Origin: Catalinimonas sp038039535
GTDB taxonomy: Bacteria; Bacteroidota; Bacteroidia; Cytophagales; Cyclobacteriaceae
Direction: 5' to 3'
Length of the DNA stretch: 64,000 bases
Assembly (NCBI RefSeq): GCF_038039535.1
Contig: NZ_JBBPHP010000001.1
Coordinates: 558,001 to 622,000, forward strand
This document shows positions 25,436 to 33,484 of the stretch, in pieces. Position 1 is the stretch's first letter. Every line of letters starts with the position of its first letter. Below the pieces are notes generated by a model. That model was not told the DNA's origin, searched no databases, and saw only the letters and a list, made by a program, of their open reading frames with translations. The position numbers were made by a program, and so were the translations under genes.

Positions 25436-26755
25436 ATGTATAAAAATATATTACTGTTTACGCTATTGACAGCTTTTTTTGCTGTGGATATCGCTTCCGC
25501 CCAGGACCTGAAAGCCAAAGTAGACCAAATGGCTGATCAGATTGATGAAAAAGTAATCGCCTGGCGACGTGATATTCATGAACATCCGGAGCTATCCAAC
25601 CGGGAGTTTCGTACTGCGGAAATGGTGGCTGAGCATCTGAAAGCTTTGGGAATAGCGGTGCAGACCGAAGTAGCCCATACAGGCGTAGTAGGTGTGCTTA
25701 AGGGCGGTAAGCCCGGCCCGGTAGTGGCCCTGCGTGCCGATATGGATGCCCTTCCAGTCACAGAAAGGGTAGATATTCCTTTTGCTTCCAAAGCAACTGC
25801 CGAGTACAATGGCGAAGATGTAGGCGTAATGCATGCCTGCGGACATGATACCCACGTAGCCATTCTGATGGGGGTAGCCGAGACTTTGAGCAGCATGCAG
25901 GATGATTTACAGGGAACCGTTAAGTTTATTTTTCAACCTGCTGAAGAAGGTGCCCCTGAAGGAGAAGAAGGAGGTGCTGACCTCATGATTAAAGAAGGTG
26001 CGTTGACCAATCCTGATGTAGATGTGATCTTCGGCTTACACATCAATTCTCAGACTAAAGTCAATCAGATAGGCTATCGTCCCGAAGGTACTATGGCCAG
26101 TGTAGATGGGCTGGAAATCAAGGTAAAAGGTGCTCAGACGCACGGTGCTTACCCCTGGTCAGGCGTAGATCCTATCGTCACGGCTTCGCAAATTGTAATG
26201 GGCCTGCAAACGATCGTGAGTCGCAACCTTGAATTGATCAAAGCGCCTGCGGTGGTGACGATCGGAAAAATTGAGGGAGGCGTGCGCAGCAATATCATCC
26301 CTGAAGAGGTGACGATGATCGGAACCATTCGTTCTCTGGACCCTGAAATGCAGGATAAAATTCATGAGCGTATCCGTGAGATCGCTACCAATATAGGAGA
26401 AAGTGCCGGAGCGGAAGTAGAAGTGAATATCTCCCGTGGCTATCCGGTTACTTACAATGATCCTGAACTTACGGCCTGGGCAGTAGATATCCTGAACGAG
26501 ACTGCCGGACAGGAAAATGTGCTTTTGCGCTATCCGGTAACCGGTGCCGAGGACTTCTCTTACTTTGCGCAGGAAGTTCCCGGCTTCTTTTTCTTCTTGG
26601 GAGGCATGTCTGCTGATAAAGAGCCGGAAGAAGTCGCTCCCCACCATACCCCTGACTTCTTTATAGATGATAGTGGTCTTAAACTAGGCGTAAGAACGCT
26701 AAGTAACCTTACCATTGAGTACATGCAGGAGCATGAAGCCAGCATGGGAAAATAA
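25436..26755 (+). CDS. Secreted M20 family amidohydrolase (HipO/AbgA-like)
   Basis: A 439-residue M20D hydrolase with a Sec signal peptide (about 1-22, ending in ASAQ). The motifs are canonical: RRDIHEHPELS (about 44-54), RADMDALPVTE (about 99-109), MHACGHDTHVAILMG (about 132-146), FQPAEEG (about 166-172), the Pro-Trp-SGVDP dimerisation insert and GAEDFSYFAQEVPGFFFFLG near the C-terminus. These indicate a two-metal amidohydrolase acting on N-acyl amino acids such as hippurate or N-acetyl amino acids. It is much closer to the classical aminoacylase type than the AbgB-like enzyme at 8680. Exported to the periplasm. Transcribed alone. Confidence 0.94.
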   Translation: MYKNILLFTLLTAFFAVDIASAQDLKAKVDQMADQIDEKVIAWRRDIHEHPELSNREFRTAEMVAEHLKALGIAVQTEVAHTGVVGVLKGGKPGPVVALRADMDALPVTERVDIPFASKATAEYNGEDVGVMHACGHDTHVAILMGVAETLSSMQDDLQGTVKFIFQPAEEGAPEGEEGGADLMIKEGALTNPDVDVIFGLHINSQTKVNQIGYRPEGTMASVDGLEIKVKGAQTHGAYPWSGVDPIVTASQIVMGLQTIVSRNLELIKAPAVVTIGKIEGGVRSNIIPEEVTMIGTIRSLDPEMQDKIHERIREIATNIGESAGAEVEVNISRGYPVTYNDPELTAWAVDILNETAGQENVLLRYPVTGAEDFSYFAQEVPGFFFFLGGMSADKEPEEVAPHHTPDFFIDDSGLKLGVRTLSNLTIEYMQEHEASMGK

Positions 26756-26762
26756 GCTTTAG

Positions 26763-26867
26763 TTAGATAACTATTGCCACAAATTTTTGAAAGAGTGCCA
26801 GTAAGGCTATGGTTTGCAGTGTGATCACAGTGTAAACGATAGCCTTTTCTATTTTTCTGAACATCAT
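26763..26867 (-). CDS. 34-residue single-TM peptide
   Basis: An open frame of 34 codons begins with two ATG (26867, 26864) and ends in TAA. The product has a short basic head (MMFRKIEKA) and one uninterrupted hydrophobic helix, with a Gln-Lys-Phe near the end. It starts 4 nt after the stop of the small lipoprotein gene on the same strand, the spacing of a two-gene operon. Small membrane peptides like this can modulate transporters or envelope stress, or act as toxins; nothing here selects one. No family recognised, and the frame is short enough to occur by chance, although the position argues for a gene. Confidence 0.5.
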   Translation of the reverse strand: MMFRKIEKAIVYTVITLQTIALLALFQKFVAIVI

Positions 26868-26871
26868 AGGA

Positions 26872-27204
26872 TTAGTTTTTTCTGGGAGGAGTTCTGATCT
26901 GATCTTTGGGAGGCATGGCACTATGATCAGGATTGATAAGATCTTCGCTACAGCTACTTACAGAGAAAGCGAAAGAGGTAAGCAGNNNNNNNNNNNNNNN
27001 NNNNNNNNNNNNNNNNNNNNNNNNNNNNNNNNNNNNNNNNNNNNNNNNNNNNNNNNNNNNNNNNNNNNNNNNNNNNNNNNNTTTGGGAGGCATGGCACTA
27101 TGATCAGGATTGATAAGATCTTCGCTACAGCTACTTACAGAGAAAGCGAAAGAGGTAAGTAGTGCTAAAGTGAGGAGGCTGAATTTGTTGATATACTTTT
27201 TCAT
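26872..27204 (-). CDS. Small lipoprotein, interrupted by an assembly gap
   Basis: A Sec/lipoprotein signal (MKKYINKFSLLTLALLTSFA) ends in the lipobox VSSC at Cys26. The mature peptide is short, Pro-rich and ends in RTPPRKN. The frame is broken by 96 N (26986-27081), and 81 nt on either side are the same sequence with one silent difference. Collapsing the duplicate gives a 51-residue lipoprotein. Alternatively two tandem copies exist and the gap hides their junction: 96 nt would fit the end of one copy, about 20 nt of spacer and the start of the next. No family recognised. The likely partner is the 34-residue TM peptide 4 nt downstream. Confidence 0.6.
   Translation of the reverse strand: MKKYINKFSLLTLALLTSFAFSVSSCSEDLINPDHSAMPPKXXXXXXXXXXXXXXXXXXXXXXXXXXXXXXXXLLTSFAFSVSSCSEDLINPDHSAMPPKDQIRTPPRKN
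26905..27162. repeat. 81-nt direct repeat flanking the N gap
   Basis: 26905-26985 and 27082-27162 are the same except C at 26983 versus T at 27160. That position is the third base of a Leu codon on the minus strand, so the change is silent. The pair abuts both ends of the N run, which is typical of unmerged contig ends but also of a collapsed tandem duplication. Confidence 0.95.
26986..27081. other. Assembly gap (96 N)
   Basis: A run of 96 undetermined bases inside the small lipoprotein gene. Confidence 1.
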
Positions 27205-28079
27205 GACTTTGTGGGATTATAATTTTTGATAAATTTCTACTTGATGTTTTAGTCTCCGAAAAGCTTCCGAAGACAACATTTCAAAGGTAGGATAGAGGTG
27301 AAGTGGAAGCAATGGGTTGTCAGATTCGGAGCTTATACCGCACTAATTTGACTCAAAAATGACTGCCTTTGAGGTAGTATTGTACTAGTGGCAGTAGTTT
27401 TTTATAACTACTGTTTATATGTATTTATCTTCTCACATTTGAAGTGTTTATGCTTACATCAGCACAGAAAAAAAAGAGGCTAAATCATAAAAATAAACAC
27501 TTTGATACACTTATAAGTAAATTAATAACTATGTAAAGTGTGTTATTTGAATAGTAATAATTTTATTGCTATTAGTGATATTACTTCTGAGAAGGAACTA
27601 AGAGGTGCTTACAGAAATTCAAGCAATTGGGTGGATTGATTGTAATCAAATGCTCAAAATCAGTGCACTGTTGCCAATTTTACCACTCTTGTTTACGTGA
27701 GTGAGTATTTGAATGATATGCACATGAAATTTGCAGCCTTTTTCCAGCAGCCATTGGTAATATTGAGAAAGGATTTTAAAATTATTTAAAAATTTCCCTC
27801 CAAAATTATCTGAAACAGTCCAGCTATGTATCCTAACATTTTCTGTTCAACTATTTGAGGATAGTATTTTTGAAGAGTTGGGCTGAATAAAATTCAAAAA
27901 CAAAGAATTCAGGTAAGAGGAAAGTTGAAAAAATATTCAAAAAAATAGCAGTAATTTTTTAAAAAATTGTACTTAATCACTTGCATGAAAATGCTATGTA
28001 CACAGAGGTATGATATTATATAAAGGTTACTTCAGCGAAGTATGAATCAGGGCTTTAATAAGCTCTTTTTGAGAAAAAA
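27205..28079. other. 875-nt gene-free AT-rich region
   Basis: I see no supported gene. One 10-bp inverted repeat is present (AAGTGTTTAT at 27442-27451, ATAAACACTT at 27493-27502). Short open frames near 27610-27790 have no recognisable product. It may be decayed sequence; it also holds the promoter of the small lipoprotein gene. Confidence 0.5.
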
Positions 28080-29156
28080 TTAAAACCTGGTAGTTTGGTT
28101 AAGAAGGTAATAGTCTGCGATCACCAATGCGGCCATAGCTTCTACGATAGGCACTGCGCGAGGTACTACGCAGGGATCATGACGACCTTTGCCGGAGACG
28201 GTCACTGTTTCTCCCGCCTCATTCAGGCTTTCCTGATCCTGCATCAGGGTAGCTACCGGCTTAAAGGCTACCCGGAAGTAAATATCTTCTCCATTGGAAA
28301 TACCCCCCTGAATACCGCCGGAGTGATTGGTACGGGTACGTACTTTTTCTCCTTCTTTGTAATATGCATCATTATGCTGAGAGCCATTCAGCGCTACGCC
28401 CTCAAAGCCACTGCCATATTCAAACCCTTTAACCGCATTGATGCCTAGCATTGCTTTACCCAGTTCGGCATGCAGCTTATCAAAGACAGGTTCGCCTAAG
28501 CCTACGGGTACCCCGGTAATCACACAACTGACAATACCTCCGATCGTATCGCGGTTTTTACGGGTAGTGTCTATCAGTTCAATCATCTGCTCAGCCGTGG
28601 CCGGGTCAGGGCAGCGGACAATATTTTCTTCACTACGGCTCAGATCCAACTCATGGTAGCTTTTTTCCAGGCGGAGCGTGCCTACCTGAGATACGTAAGC
28701 GCTTACTTCAATACCTTTATGTTGCAAAAATTGCTTGGCTACAGCTCCTGCGGCCACACGGGCAGCAGTTTCACGGGCAGAACTTCTGCCGCCACCACGA
28801 TAATCACGGATGCCATATTTATTCTGGTAAGTGTAGTCGGCATGTGAGGGACGAAATTTGTCGGCGATATGGGTGTAATCTTTACTTCGCTGATCTTCGT
28901 TGGGGATAAGAATCATGAGCGGAGTACCGGTAGTTTTACCATCAAACACCCCCGACTGAATATGAAAAGTATCGCTCTCCTTACGTTGAGTAGTAATTTT
29001 AGATTGACCGGGCTTGCGGCGGTCCATATCTTTCTGGATCAAAGCTTCGTCTAATGGCATGCCAGCAGGGCAGCCATCTATGATAACCCCGATGGACTTA
29101 CCGTGTGACTCACCAAAAGTTGTGATCTTAAATAAATTACCGAACGAATTTCCCAT
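28080..29156 (-). CDS. aroC: Chorismate synthase
   Basis: A 358-residue chorismate synthase. It converts 5-enolpyruvylshikimate-3-phosphate to chorismate with reduced FMN, the last step of the shikimate pathway, in the cytoplasm. Signatures include GNSFGNLFKITTFGESHG (about 2-19, with the His of GESHG), RRKPGQSKITTQRKE (about 45-59), the RPSHADYTY region and RGGGRSSARETAARVAAGA (about 124-142). The start at 29156 gives the standard MGNSFG N-terminus; the frame opens 14 codons earlier. No other aro genes lie nearby. It precedes nothing in its direction and follows batD by 72 nt on the same strand in reverse order. Confidence 0.97.
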   Translation of the reverse strand: MGNSFGNLFKITTFGESHGKSIGVIIDGCPAGMPLDEALIQKDMDRRKPGQSKITTQRKESDTFHIQSGVFDGKTTGTPLMILIPNEDQRSKDYTHIADKFRPSHADYTYQNKYGIRDYRGGGRSSARETAARVAAGAVAKQFLQHKGIEVSAYVSQVGTLRLEKSYHELDLSRSEENIVRCPDPATAEQMIELIDTTRKNRDTIGGIVSCVITGVPVGLGEPVFDKLHAELGKAMLGINAVKGFEYGSGFEGVALNGSQHNDAYYKEGEKVRTRTNHSGGIQGGISNGEDIYFRVAFKPVATLMQDQESLNEAGETVTVSGKGRHDPCVVPRAVPIVEAMAALVIADYYLLNQTTRF

Positions 29157-29228
29157 GCCGCGTCTGCTAAGTAGAATAGATATGAAATAATATGGCAAAT
29201 GTAGCAGCTAAGCTTCTAAAGCCCAAAG

Positions 29229-30674
29229 CTATTTTTTAAAGACTATCACCACGGTGAGTACGAGCATGCCTAATATGAGCATATTGGCCAGGAGCTGTAG
29301 CCAACCATCATTGTCAAGGCTTCTCAGCCGGTTATCGGCCCGCGAAGCAGCATCGTAGAAGGTACCCACATCCTGAGAGCTGATATAGTCGTTCTTACGG
29401 CTTTTTCCGCTTACCTTTATGGCTATTTCGGAGCGGAGTGTATCGTAGCGTTCAGTAGACGTATTGAAAAATACCCAGTTGAAATAATTGCCTAGCTGAT
29501 ATTCTCCCGGCTCATTGGGCACGGCATAGTAAGAAAAAGCTTTGGAGCCTGCTACCCGATTGTTCCTGCGACTGATGTTTTGCTCAATGCTGGGCGCGTA
29601 CACATCAAAATTATCGCCATTACGGATATCAGGCTTTTCAATAGCTGAAATATTACCTTCTCCTACAATTTTGAAGGTGTAGTTGAAGCTGTTTCCGGTA
29701 GTGAGCTCACGATCACTGATCTCTTCCTCCAAGCGATAATCCCCTACGGCCACACTTTCCATGAGCGGGTGAGAGGGTAGCGCTTTGACAAAAACCTTTT
29801 TGGGTTGACTATAAAAAGTTTTGAAATCTTCCTGACGGCGTCTGCCAAAAAAAGAAGGATTTTTAGCTACTCTGTACTTAATCATTTGCAAGCCCACCTC
29901 GGGAAAAGTAATAGCATCTCTGTTGAGCGGGTAGAAAGTAGCCTGATAAATTTTGTACTGCGTATAATTTTCTCCCCCGATTGAGACCGGCTTACCATTG
30001 ATGTTTTCTATATTAAAATTTTCCTCCCAGGCATTAGAAGGCCTGATCTTTTTAAGAATGTCGGTGAGCTGTTTCCCCAGGTCATAGAACTGTAGAGGGG
30101 CCTGGTTTTTTTCAGAGACATAAAAGGCCAGGGTTGTCGTAAACCCTTCACCCAGGTAGACGGTATCCTTATCGGTAGAAAGCGCGAGGAAAGCATCATC
30201 CTTTACATCCACAAATTCCTGAGACTTATTATCTCTTTCAAAAAAGTTATCAAAAGGATCATTGAAGTCAAAAGGGTTATTGCCTCTGCTATTTTGGCTG
30301 GCTGGACCCACAGTAATGCTGGTCCCTGAAGAGCTTACCTGGGTATCATTGACATTCATCCGGAAGGGAGAGAGTTTGAACGTACCTTCACGGGTAGGAA
30401 GATAAGTTTGGGTAACACTTTGAGAAGATGATACCTGTCCGTTGACGATATTGGTAGAGGAGGAAGTAGAGATACCTGCTTTTTCAAAGCCGGGTATTTC
30501 CGGAAAATCGTCATAGCGACGCAGGCGATCGTCTTGTATTTTTACAGTAATGGTAAACTGTTCATTGACTCCAATTTCATTAGGGCCTAATGCTACGGAA
30601 ACCTCCTGAGCCTCAGCCTGTAAAGCCGCAAAAAGTGTAGCTACAACTAATATTAGCACATATTTATATTCCAT
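29229..30674 (-). CDS. batD: BatD family protein
   Basis: A 481-residue envelope protein of the BatD/oxygen-tolerance family. Residues 1-22 are a signal peptide ending in AEAQ. Several beta-sandwich (Ig-like) domains follow; a segment near 360-380 is typical of the family repeats. A C-terminal TM helix (about 457-478) anchors it, with a short basic tail. In Bacteroidota batD normally sits in the batABCDE (MoxR, VWA) aerotolerance operon; none of those genes is in the window, so this is an isolated copy. I chose the ATG at 30674 over 30722 because it begins the signal peptide directly. Molecular role is not established for the family. Confidence 0.88.
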   Translation of the reverse strand: MEYKYVLILVVATLFAALQAEAQEVSVALGPNEIGVNEQFTITVKIQDDRLRRYDDFPEIPGFEKAGISTSSSTNIVNGQVSSSQSVTQTYLPTREGTFKLSPFRMNVNDTQVSSSGTSITVGPASQNSRGNNPFDFNDPFDNFFERDNKSQEFVDVKDDAFLALSTDKDTVYLGEGFTTTLAFYVSEKNQAPLQFYDLGKQLTDILKKIRPSNAWEENFNIENINGKPVSIGGENYTQYKIYQATFYPLNRDAITFPEVGLQMIKYRVAKNPSFFGRRRQEDFKTFYSQPKKVFVKALPSHPLMESVAVGDYRLEEEISDRELTTGNSFNYTFKIVGEGNISAIEKPDIRNGDNFDVYAPSIEQNISRRNNRVAGSKAFSYYAVPNEPGEYQLGNYFNWVFFNTSTERYDTLRSEIAIKVSGKSRKNDYISSQDVGTFYDAASRADNRLRSLDNDGWLQLLANMLILGMLVLTVVIVFKK

Positions 30675-30851
30675 GCGTTGAAATAATTTGGACCACAAAT
30701 CCGTTACATAATCAACTTGCAAATTAAGAAGCTGGTATATATATTTATAACACTTTTTATAGAATAATACGTATACACAACTTGCCGAAAATTTTATAAG
30801 TGAAATGGTTTTTTAAACTTATTTTATTTTTTAACCCAAACTGAATCGGAT

Positions 30852-31091
30852 ATGCAAATTAAAAACAAGCAGGTAAATCCCAAGAGAATACATGCCCAAC
30901 TGGATTATGTAAAGCTCATACTTGCTAAAGTAAGCTTTGACCAGGCCTTGTTCAAAAAAGAACTCAAAAAAGCAATAGGAATTTTACTCCCTCACGAGGT
31001 AGGTAGCCTTAAGGAGTGGTGCTATCAGCGCTTCGGTCGTATGTATGCCTCTGTGCTGAATGAGTGCTTTACGGTAGGATATGCCGGATAA
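30852..31091 (+). CDS. Conserved small hypothetical protein
   Basis: A 79-residue basic cytoplasmic protein, all helical by composition, ending in RFGRMYASVLNECFTVGYAG. I believe similar short proteins occur across Cytophagales, but I cannot name a family. It stands alone, diverges from batD, and has a good terminator that overlaps the end of the convergent queG gene. The charge and size would suit a nucleic-acid or ribosome-associated protein; this is a guess. Confidence 0.7.
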   Translation: MQIKNKQVNPKRIHAQLDYVKLILAKVSFDQALFKKELKKAIGILLPHEVGSLKEWCYQRFGRMYASVLNECFTVGYAG

Positions 31092-31116
31092 TAGCTTTTA
31101 TGCATTTTAAATATTC

Positions 31117-31144
31117 AGAGCCGCATTTACTGCGGCTTTTTTTT
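31117..31144 (+). terminator. Terminator overlapping the 3' end of queG
   Basis: A 7-bp GC-rich stem (31119-31125 with 31131-31137), 5-nt loop, then a run of T. It ends the 79-residue gene. It lies over the queG stop codon (31127-31129) on the other strand. Confidence 0.88.
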
Positions 31145-32074
31145 GTCTGCTACAAAACGGATATTTCTCTGTAAACCTTTGAATTTCGTTCTTTTCACTG
31201 CCGACTTCCTGAAGATTTTGCGAAATACATCTTCAGTTAGCTCTTCCCAATCCCTTTTACTCATGTTTTCAAGTTCAGGATGCGGTAAGAAGTCTGGCTC
31301 CTGATGAGGTCTTGCGTGCCGGTTCCAGGGGCATACATCCTGACAAATGTCGCAGCCAAATATCCAGTTGTCAAATTTACCTTGGGCTTCCTGAGGGATT
31401 TCTTCCTTAAGCTCAATGGTATAGTAAGAAATACACTTGCTTCCATCTACCACATAGGGGGTAGCAATAGCATCCGTAGGGCAGGCATCTATACAGCGGG
31501 TACAGGTACCACAATAATCTTTAATGGGGCCATCAGGTGCCAGGTCCAGGTCGGTGATCAGTTCAGCCAGGAAAAAGAAGCTTCCTCTTTGTTTGGTCAG
31601 CAGCAAACTGTTTTTACCTACCCAGCCTACACCACTTCGCTTAGCCCAGGCTCTTTCCATTACCGGTGCGGAGTCTACAAACACTCGTCCGTTGATTTCT
31701 CCAATCTCTTCCTGTAGTAGTTGTACAAGCGACTTCAATTTGTCTTTGATCACAAAATGATAATCTTTGCCATAAGCGTACTTAGAAATTTTATAATTAT
31801 CGCTTTGACTCAGGTCCTGCTCCGGGTAGTAATTGTATAGCAAGGTGACCACTGAGCGGGCTCCCTCTACCAGTTGGGTAGGGTCCAGCCTTTTGTCAAA
31901 GTGGTTTTCCATATACTGCATTTGTCCATGCATACCTTGCTTTAGCCATGCTTCCAGGCGAGGAGCCTCTTCTTCCAGAAACTCAGCTTTGGCAATTCCA
32001 CAGAAATCAAAGCCTAATGTTTTTGCTTTTGCTTTTACGATTTCTGCTCTTTTTTCAGCTAACTGAGATGACAT
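31127..32074 (-). CDS. queG: Epoxyqueuosine reductase
   Basis: A 315-residue QueG. It reduces epoxyqueuosine to queuosine in tRNA with cobalamin and two [4Fe-4S] clusters, the last step of queuosine synthesis. The N-terminal cobalamin-binding domain includes FCGIAKAEFL (about 24-33); RGSFFFLAELITDLDL is a family segment. The ferredoxin-like clusters are CGTCTRCIDACPTDAI (about 189-204) and CDICQDVCPWNRH (about 240-252). Length and motif order are normal. Monocistronic; its last codons are shared with a terminator of the opposite gene. Confidence 0.96.
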   Translation of the reverse strand: MSSQLAEKRAEIVKAKAKTLGFDFCGIAKAEFLEEEAPRLEAWLKQGMHGQMQYMENHFDKRLDPTQLVEGARSVVTLLYNYYPEQDLSQSDNYKISKYAYGKDYHFVIKDKLKSLVQLLQEEIGEINGRVFVDSAPVMERAWAKRSGVGWVGKNSLLLTKQRGSFFFLAELITDLDLAPDGPIKDYCGTCTRCIDACPTDAIATPYVVDGSKCISYYTIELKEEIPQEAQGKFDNWIFGCDICQDVCPWNRHARPHQEPDFLPHPELENMSKRDWEELTEDVFRKIFRKSAVKRTKFKGLQRNIRFVADKKKPQ

Positions 32075-32254
32075 GCAATTCTTGTTTAGCGGAGCAATGT
32101 AATTCCCAAATAGATAGTTCCACGAAAGAAAAACGACGATTCAGGGTAATAAAGTAGGGTGTATCGGATAATTTCTTTGAAAATTGGGAGCTAGGTGTAA
32201 TTTAGAGTAATTTATATTATCAAACACATAAGTATTTTTTAGACATAAGCCCGT

Positions 32255-32680
32255 ATGGAAACACAAGACCGACTTGATCTACAACAAGAGTTTAAACACT
32301 GCGACCTATACCTGGTAGAAAACAAACCTGTACTCATCATCAAAGCTACGGACACTTATATTCCAATTGAAGAATTCAAACAGGTATTTGCTAAAGCCTC
32401 TGACTTGGTAAAAGAGCACAAAGTTAAAAAAGTAATCTTTGACAAAAGAAGAATGAGAGTTTTCCATCAGCCCTCTATGGAGTGGTACTATAAAGATTGG
32501 AAAGAAGGATTGCTGGCAGAAGGCATGAAGACCCACAGAAAACTGCTTCCTGATGATGAGGTGTTTAAAAAAAGTGTGGAATTGGGCAAAGCCAAAATTA
32601 ATGAAAAGTATCCGGAACTACGCTTAGACGAAATGGATATACGCTACTTTGATGATCTTCAGAAGGCTATTGATCAGTAA
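32255..32680 (+). CDS. Hypothetical protein, STAS/SpoIIAA-like
   Basis: A 141-residue cytoplasmic protein with alternating beta strands and helices (PVLIIKATDTYI, about 27-38; KVKKVIFDKRRMRVF, about 63-77), which recalls the SpoIIAA/STAS-like fold used in Bacteroidota. The region after about 78 is an amphipathic helix set with a Trp-Tyr-rich stretch (PSMEWYYKDWKEGLLAEG). No catalytic motif. It stands alone between queG and a DUF4136 gene. The fold assignment is tentative. Confidence 0.7.
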   Translation: METQDRLDLQQEFKHCDLYLVENKPVLIIKATDTYIPIEEFKQVFAKASDLVKEHKVKKVIFDKRRMRVFHQPSMEWYYKDWKEGLLAEGMKTHRKLLPDDEVFKKSVELGKAKINEKYPELRLDEMDIRYFDDLQKAIDQ

Positions 32681-32851
32681 ATACTTAAATTTTGCAGATA
32701 ATAAATAGGTAAAAAATATACTTTCATAACGAATATAAGGAAAAAATATGGTCATTTTTGAGTAAAAATGCACTAAACGATAAACACTTGATGATATTGC
32801 ATGTTATTATATTGTGTATTAACCAAATTTTTTTAACTAAAAAAAATAACA

Positions 32852-33418
32852 ATGAAACGATTATCAATATTTTTAGCATGCATCTTTATCTCAGCCACTG
32901 CTTTTGCTCAGCAAAATGATGAGGTAATATCCAAAGAAAATGAAGCTGCTGAGTTGGATGGTAAAGAATCTTACAACTTTGGTAACAACTTTATGAACCT
33001 GGAAGATGAACAATGGTATACCTTCAGCACCTTGCATACCAGCATGGTACAGAATGCTATTGTACACGAATTTGATACCTACGGATACGAATTAAATACT
33101 GAAAATCCTGAATTATTAATTAACTACATGATCTTTGATCAGAAGTACAATGATAAGTATGGATATTATAAAGATCCTTATACGGTGGATCAAAATGTAG
33201 GTCAGGATAATATTCTCGCACAATTAGAAGACGGAAGTTTAGTAGTGAGTGTAATTGACCCGGATAATGGTAAAGCACTTTGGGTAGGATATGTACCTGA
33301 TGCTGTTGAGCCAGGTGATAGTTTGAGGAAGCAGCAAATAGATATTAGAAATTCTGTGGCTAACATTTTAGAGGTATTTATCGCAGCCACTAATTTTGAC
33401 GACACTGCGTCTTACTAA
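32852..33418 (+). CDS. DUF4136 family secreted protein
   Basis: A 188-residue exported protein with a Sec signal peptide (about 1-19, ending in AFAQ). The mature part matches the DUF4136 pattern: an early motif YNFGNNF, a helix near 62-75, GYELNTENPELLINYMI (about 79-95) and a late strand pair GSLVVSVIDPDNGKALWVGY (about 128-147). DUF4136 proteins are small envelope proteins, often lipoproteins, of unknown function; this one has no lipobox. It has its own terminator. Confidence 0.82.
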   Translation: MKRLSIFLACIFISATAFAQQNDEVISKENEAAELDGKESYNFGNNFMNLEDEQWYTFSTLHTSMVQNAIVHEFDTYGYELNTENPELLINYMIFDQKYNDKYGYYKDPYTVDQNVGQDNILAQLEDGSLVVSVIDPDNGKALWVGYVPDAVEPGDSLRKQQIDIRNSVANILEVFIAATNFDDTASY

Positions 33419-33444
33419 AAAGTAAGTTATTAGAAATTAAAGAG

Positions 33445-33475
33445 AGCCAGCTTGTTGAGTTAAGCTGGCTTTTTT
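33445..33475 (+). terminator. Terminator between the DUF4136 gene and ruvB
   Basis: A 9-bp stem (33445-33453 with 33462-33470), 8-nt loop, then T5-A. It serves the plus-strand gene. Confidence 0.92.
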
Positions 33476-33484
33476 ATTGGCCCA

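Noticed and set aside
26923..27162. Plus-strand frame spanning the N gap
   Set aside because: It only exists because of the N run and the duplicated flanks; the minus-strand lipoprotein reading has a signal peptide and lipobox.
27442..27502. 10-bp inverted repeat as an insertion-sequence end
   Set aside because: No transposase, no target duplication, and arms only 10 bp in AT-rich DNA; chance is likely.
27610..27790. Short frames in the 875-nt gap
   Set aside because: Two small frames overlap here but neither has a family, a strong start or conserved features; kept as gene-free.
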